In this document: positions 35,924 through 38,365 of the stretch, piece after piece
How positions within the stretch are numbered: the first letter of the stretch is position 1
Layout: each line of letters starts with the position of its first letter
Assembly: GCA_021776275.1 (NCBI GenBank)
Contig: JAJFGH010000097.1
Coordinates: 1 to 38,365 of the forward strand
Direction: 5' to 3'
Length of the DNA stretch: 38,365 bases
Origin: Alphaproteobacteria bacterium
GTDB lineage: Bacteria > Pseudomonadota > Alphaproteobacteria > GCA-2746255
Program-made: the position numbers and the translations under genes
Notes under the pieces: model-generated
Seen by the model: the letters and a program-made list of their open reading frames with translations, nothing else
Database searches by the model: none
Told to the model about the DNA's origin: nothing

Positions 35924-36694
35924 TTATCCGGTTTGCAAGACCCGCCGCTCACTCCCCTCCAGAACAAGGGCCGTTAGCTGCCCGCTTGCATAGGCGCCGG
36001 TATCGATGCCGATTCTGTTCGGAAGAAATTCCGGCTTCGGCGTGATCGTATGGCCGTGCACAACAACCTTGCCAAAGTCCTCTGCGGAAAAAAGAAAGGC
36101 GTCTCGAATCCAAAGCAAATCCTCTTCCGTTTGCTCATGAAGGGAACGGCCGGGACGAACCCCGGCATGGGCAAAGTAATAATCGCCTTCTTCATGAAAC
36201 GAACGCAAACCGCGCAAAAAATCGAGATGACGGCCGGAAATCTTTTCCGCAAATTCCACCTGCATGGCGGCAAGCTTTTCCGGCGTCAGGGGTGGGCGCG
36301 GCACCGAAACGCCATAACTATAAAGCGTGGCATCGCCGCCATAGGCCAACCAGCTGGGGCCGATGTCGGCATCCTCCAGAAATTTGAGCATGGCGTCTTC
36401 GTGATTGCCTTTTAGATAGACATGCACAAACCCAAAAAGCGGCGCTTCGAGTAGGCAGTCGATGACCTCCCGGGATTGCAGCTCACGATCAACGTAATCG
36501 CCTAAATAAACAACGACGTTGCGCGCCGATTTGCTCGCGCGCGCGTCCCCTTTGATCTGCCCATGCAAATCGGTCAACAAATCCAGACGGCCGTGAATGT
36601 CGCCAACGGCATAGACGCGCGTTCCCTCCGGGACCACAGCCGCGCCATCCGTTGGCTCCGATTGCCGAAAAGGGCTGGAAAAATTATCCTGCAT
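35924..36694 (-). CDS. PPP-family serine/threonine-type metallophosphatase
   Basis: VYAVGDIHGRLDLL, VVYLGDYVDRE, VYLKGNHEDAML, VVHGHTI. Confidence 0.92.
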   Translation of the reverse strand: MQDNFSSPFRQSEPTDGAAVVPEGTRVYAVGDIHGRLDLLTDLHGQIKGDARASKSARNVVVYLGDYVDRELQSREVIDCLLEAPLFGFVHVYLKGNHEDAMLKFLEDADIGPSWLAYGGDATLYSYGVSVPRPPLTPEKLAAMQVEFAEKISGRHLDFLRGLRSFHEEGDYYFAHAGVRPGRSLHEQTEEDLLWIRDAFLFSAEDFGKVVVHGHTITPKPEFLPNRIGIDTGAYASGQLTALVLEGSERRVLQTG

Positions 36695-36807
36695 GCTGAA
36701 TTGCCGCCTCCAATGCTACGATAGCGCCATAAGAAAGCGGGCCGCAACCGAACCGCCGGACCCGGCTCGCCAGCGGAAATAACCCGAAAAGGGAAAAATG
36801 GGCCATT

Positions 36808-38307
36808 TTGAAGCGCCTTTTCTTCCCCTTGATCGGGCCGAAGAGTGACGTATCCTTAAGCGTGCAAACAAATCATACCACCTTCTCCCGAAGGGCTTCG
36901 ACCGACCTGCAGACATTCCTGATGGGCTTTCTGCGCGCCGGCGATATAGCCATGGTGGTTTTTGCCGGAATCCTCGCCTACCGGATTCGTGAGCAGAACT
37001 TTGATCTTTCCGCTGCCTACCAAATCGCCTTGGCCCTTGGGACACTGCTGACGCTCAACTATTTTCATTTTGCCCGTCTCTACCGCGATCTTAGCTTTAC
37101 CTCGACCCTCGAACCCCTGGGACGCCTGGCCCTGTCATGGATCCTCGTGGTCGTGACATTGATTTTCATCGCCTATTTCACAAAGACCTCGGAAGACTAC
37201 TCCCGCATATGGGTTGCCATATGGTTTTCCCTAAGCTTTGCAGGCTTCCTTCTTCTTCGCTTCCTTGCCATGCTTTTGGTGCGCCGCTGGCGCAAGACCG
37301 GGCAGCTCACCCTGAACGTCGCCATTATCGGAGCAGACGGCCTTGCCCGGTTGCTTGCCGATCGCCTGACGGAAAACCACCGCACCGGCATCCATCTGGT
37401 GGGTTTCTTCGACGATGGAAAGGCGGCGCTACCGGAAAAAATCGGCGAGCATGCCGTCCTCGGCACGGTTGATGACCTGCTGGATTACAGCAGGGATCAT
37501 AAAATCGACGAGGTCATTCTCGCCATTCCCTGGTCGGAAAGCGAAAAACTATTGGGTGTTTTGAAAAAATTGCACACCCTTCCCAGCAGCATCTATTTGT
37601 GCCCGGAAATCGTCGGCGCACCCATTCCAATCCACAAATTCGACCAAATTGCCGGATGGCCGATGCTGGCCGTTCAGGAGCGCCCCCTAAGCGGCTGGGA
37701 CCTTCTTGCAAAAACGGTCGAGGATTACGTTCTCGGAAGCTTTCTTCTTCTTCTTGCCACGCCACTGATGCTGGCCATTGCCATCGCCATCAAATGCGAC
37801 AGCCCTGGCCCAATTTTTTTTCGCCAAAAGCGCTATGGCTTCAACAACCGAATGATCGATATCTATAAATTTCGTTCCATGCGCCACACGAAGGAGAGCG
37901 AGGCAGCCTCCGCCGCCGAGGAGGAATTGGCGCAAGCAACCCAGGACGATCCAAGAGTGACGCGCGTCGGGCGTTTTTTACGCCGCACAAGCCTCGACGA
38001 ATTGCCGCAGCTCATCAACGTGATGCAACGCCGCATGTCCCTGATAGGGCCAAGGCCCCATGCCGTCATTCACAACGAACAATACGCCGCCATCATCGAC
38101 AATTACCTCAGCCGCCACCGCATGAAACCAGGCATCACCGGATGGGCGCAGGTGAACGGATTCCGCGGCGAAACGGATACCTATGAAAAGATGCAAAGAA
38201 GGGTTCAATACGATCTCTACTATGTCGACAATTGGTCCCTTTTCTTCGATTTAAAGATCTTGTTTCTGACGTTCTTCGTTCCCTTTATGCAGGAAAATGC
38301 CTATTGA
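36808..38307 (+). CDS. Undecaprenyl-phosphate glucose phosphotransferase (WcaJ-like initiating transferase)
   Basis: N-terminal TM helices; PGPIFFRQKRYGFNNRMIDIYKFRSM, RVTRVGRFLRRTSLDELPQLINVMQRRMSLIGPRPHA, KPGITGWAQVNGFRGET. TTG start in ORF track. Confidence 0.95.
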   Translation: MKRLFFPLIGPKSDVSLSVQTNHTTFSRRASTDLQTFLMGFLRAGDIAMVVFAGILAYRIREQNFDLSAAYQIALALGTLLTLNYFHFARLYRDLSFTSTLEPLGRLALSWILVVVTLIFIAYFTKTSEDYSRIWVAIWFSLSFAGFLLLRFLAMLLVRRWRKTGQLTLNVAIIGADGLARLLADRLTENHRTGIHLVGFFDDGKAALPEKIGEHAVLGTVDDLLDYSRDHKIDEVILAIPWSESEKLLGVLKKLHTLPSSIYLCPEIVGAPIPIHKFDQIAGWPMLAVQERPLSGWDLLAKTVEDYVLGSFLLLLATPLMLAIAIAIKCDSPGPIFFRQKRYGFNNRMIDIYKFRSMRHTKESEAASAAEEELAQATQDDPRVTRVGRFLRRTSLDELPQLINVMQRRMSLIGPRPHAVIHNEQYAAIIDNYLSRHRMKPGITGWAQVNGFRGETDTYEKMQRRVQYDLYYVDNWSLFFDLKILFLTFFVPFMQENAY

Positions 38308-38365
38308 ACCCGCGCGCCTTCATCTTTTGGCCGTTGCTTGCGGTCGTCACCCTTGCGCCGCTACC
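38304..38365 (+). CDS. Start of a further membrane protein (truncated by window)
   Basis: TTG overlapping the preceding TGA: LNPRAFIFWPLLAVVTLAPL... Confidence 0.4.
   Translation, partial: MNPRAFIFWPLLAVVTLAPL

Overview
A 38.4 kb window from a GC-rich, alphaproteobacterial-type chromosome, read by eye with the ORF track. Left third (minus strand unless noted): partial AmgK-like phosphotransferase, tsaE, a DivL-like PAS sensor kinase with Tyr at the phospho-acceptor position, ahcY, HPr, PTS EIIA(Man-type), rapZ, short hprK, a PCu(A)C copper chaperone, pckA (+), polA, a zinc-ribbon protein and an ABC ATPase (+). Middle: tRNA-Arg(CCG) followed by a ~1.05 kb insert bounded by a 23-bp direct repeat of the tRNA 3' end; a c-type cytochrome with a PQQ alcohol dehydrogenase carrying the DYD lanthanide signature; then a cluster of a TPR-PRMT fusion, an HprK-related kinase, a small Tat-like protein with a (P-S-G/R)n tail and a TPR-methyltransferase. 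Right: a heptose/surface-polysaccharide locus (hldE, gmhA, WecG/TagA, galE, glycosyltransferases, O-antigen ligase-like, TagD- and TagF-like, flippase, NTP_transf_5-type nucleotidyltransferase, metallophosphatase, WcaJ-like initiating transferase). Best candidates for something undescribed: the 17985-22245 cluster (two putative peptide/protein-modifying enzymes beside a small repeat-tailed, possibly exported substrate), and the small tRNA-Arg insertion carrying a single orphan membrane protein. No searches were run; family names come from motif recognition.
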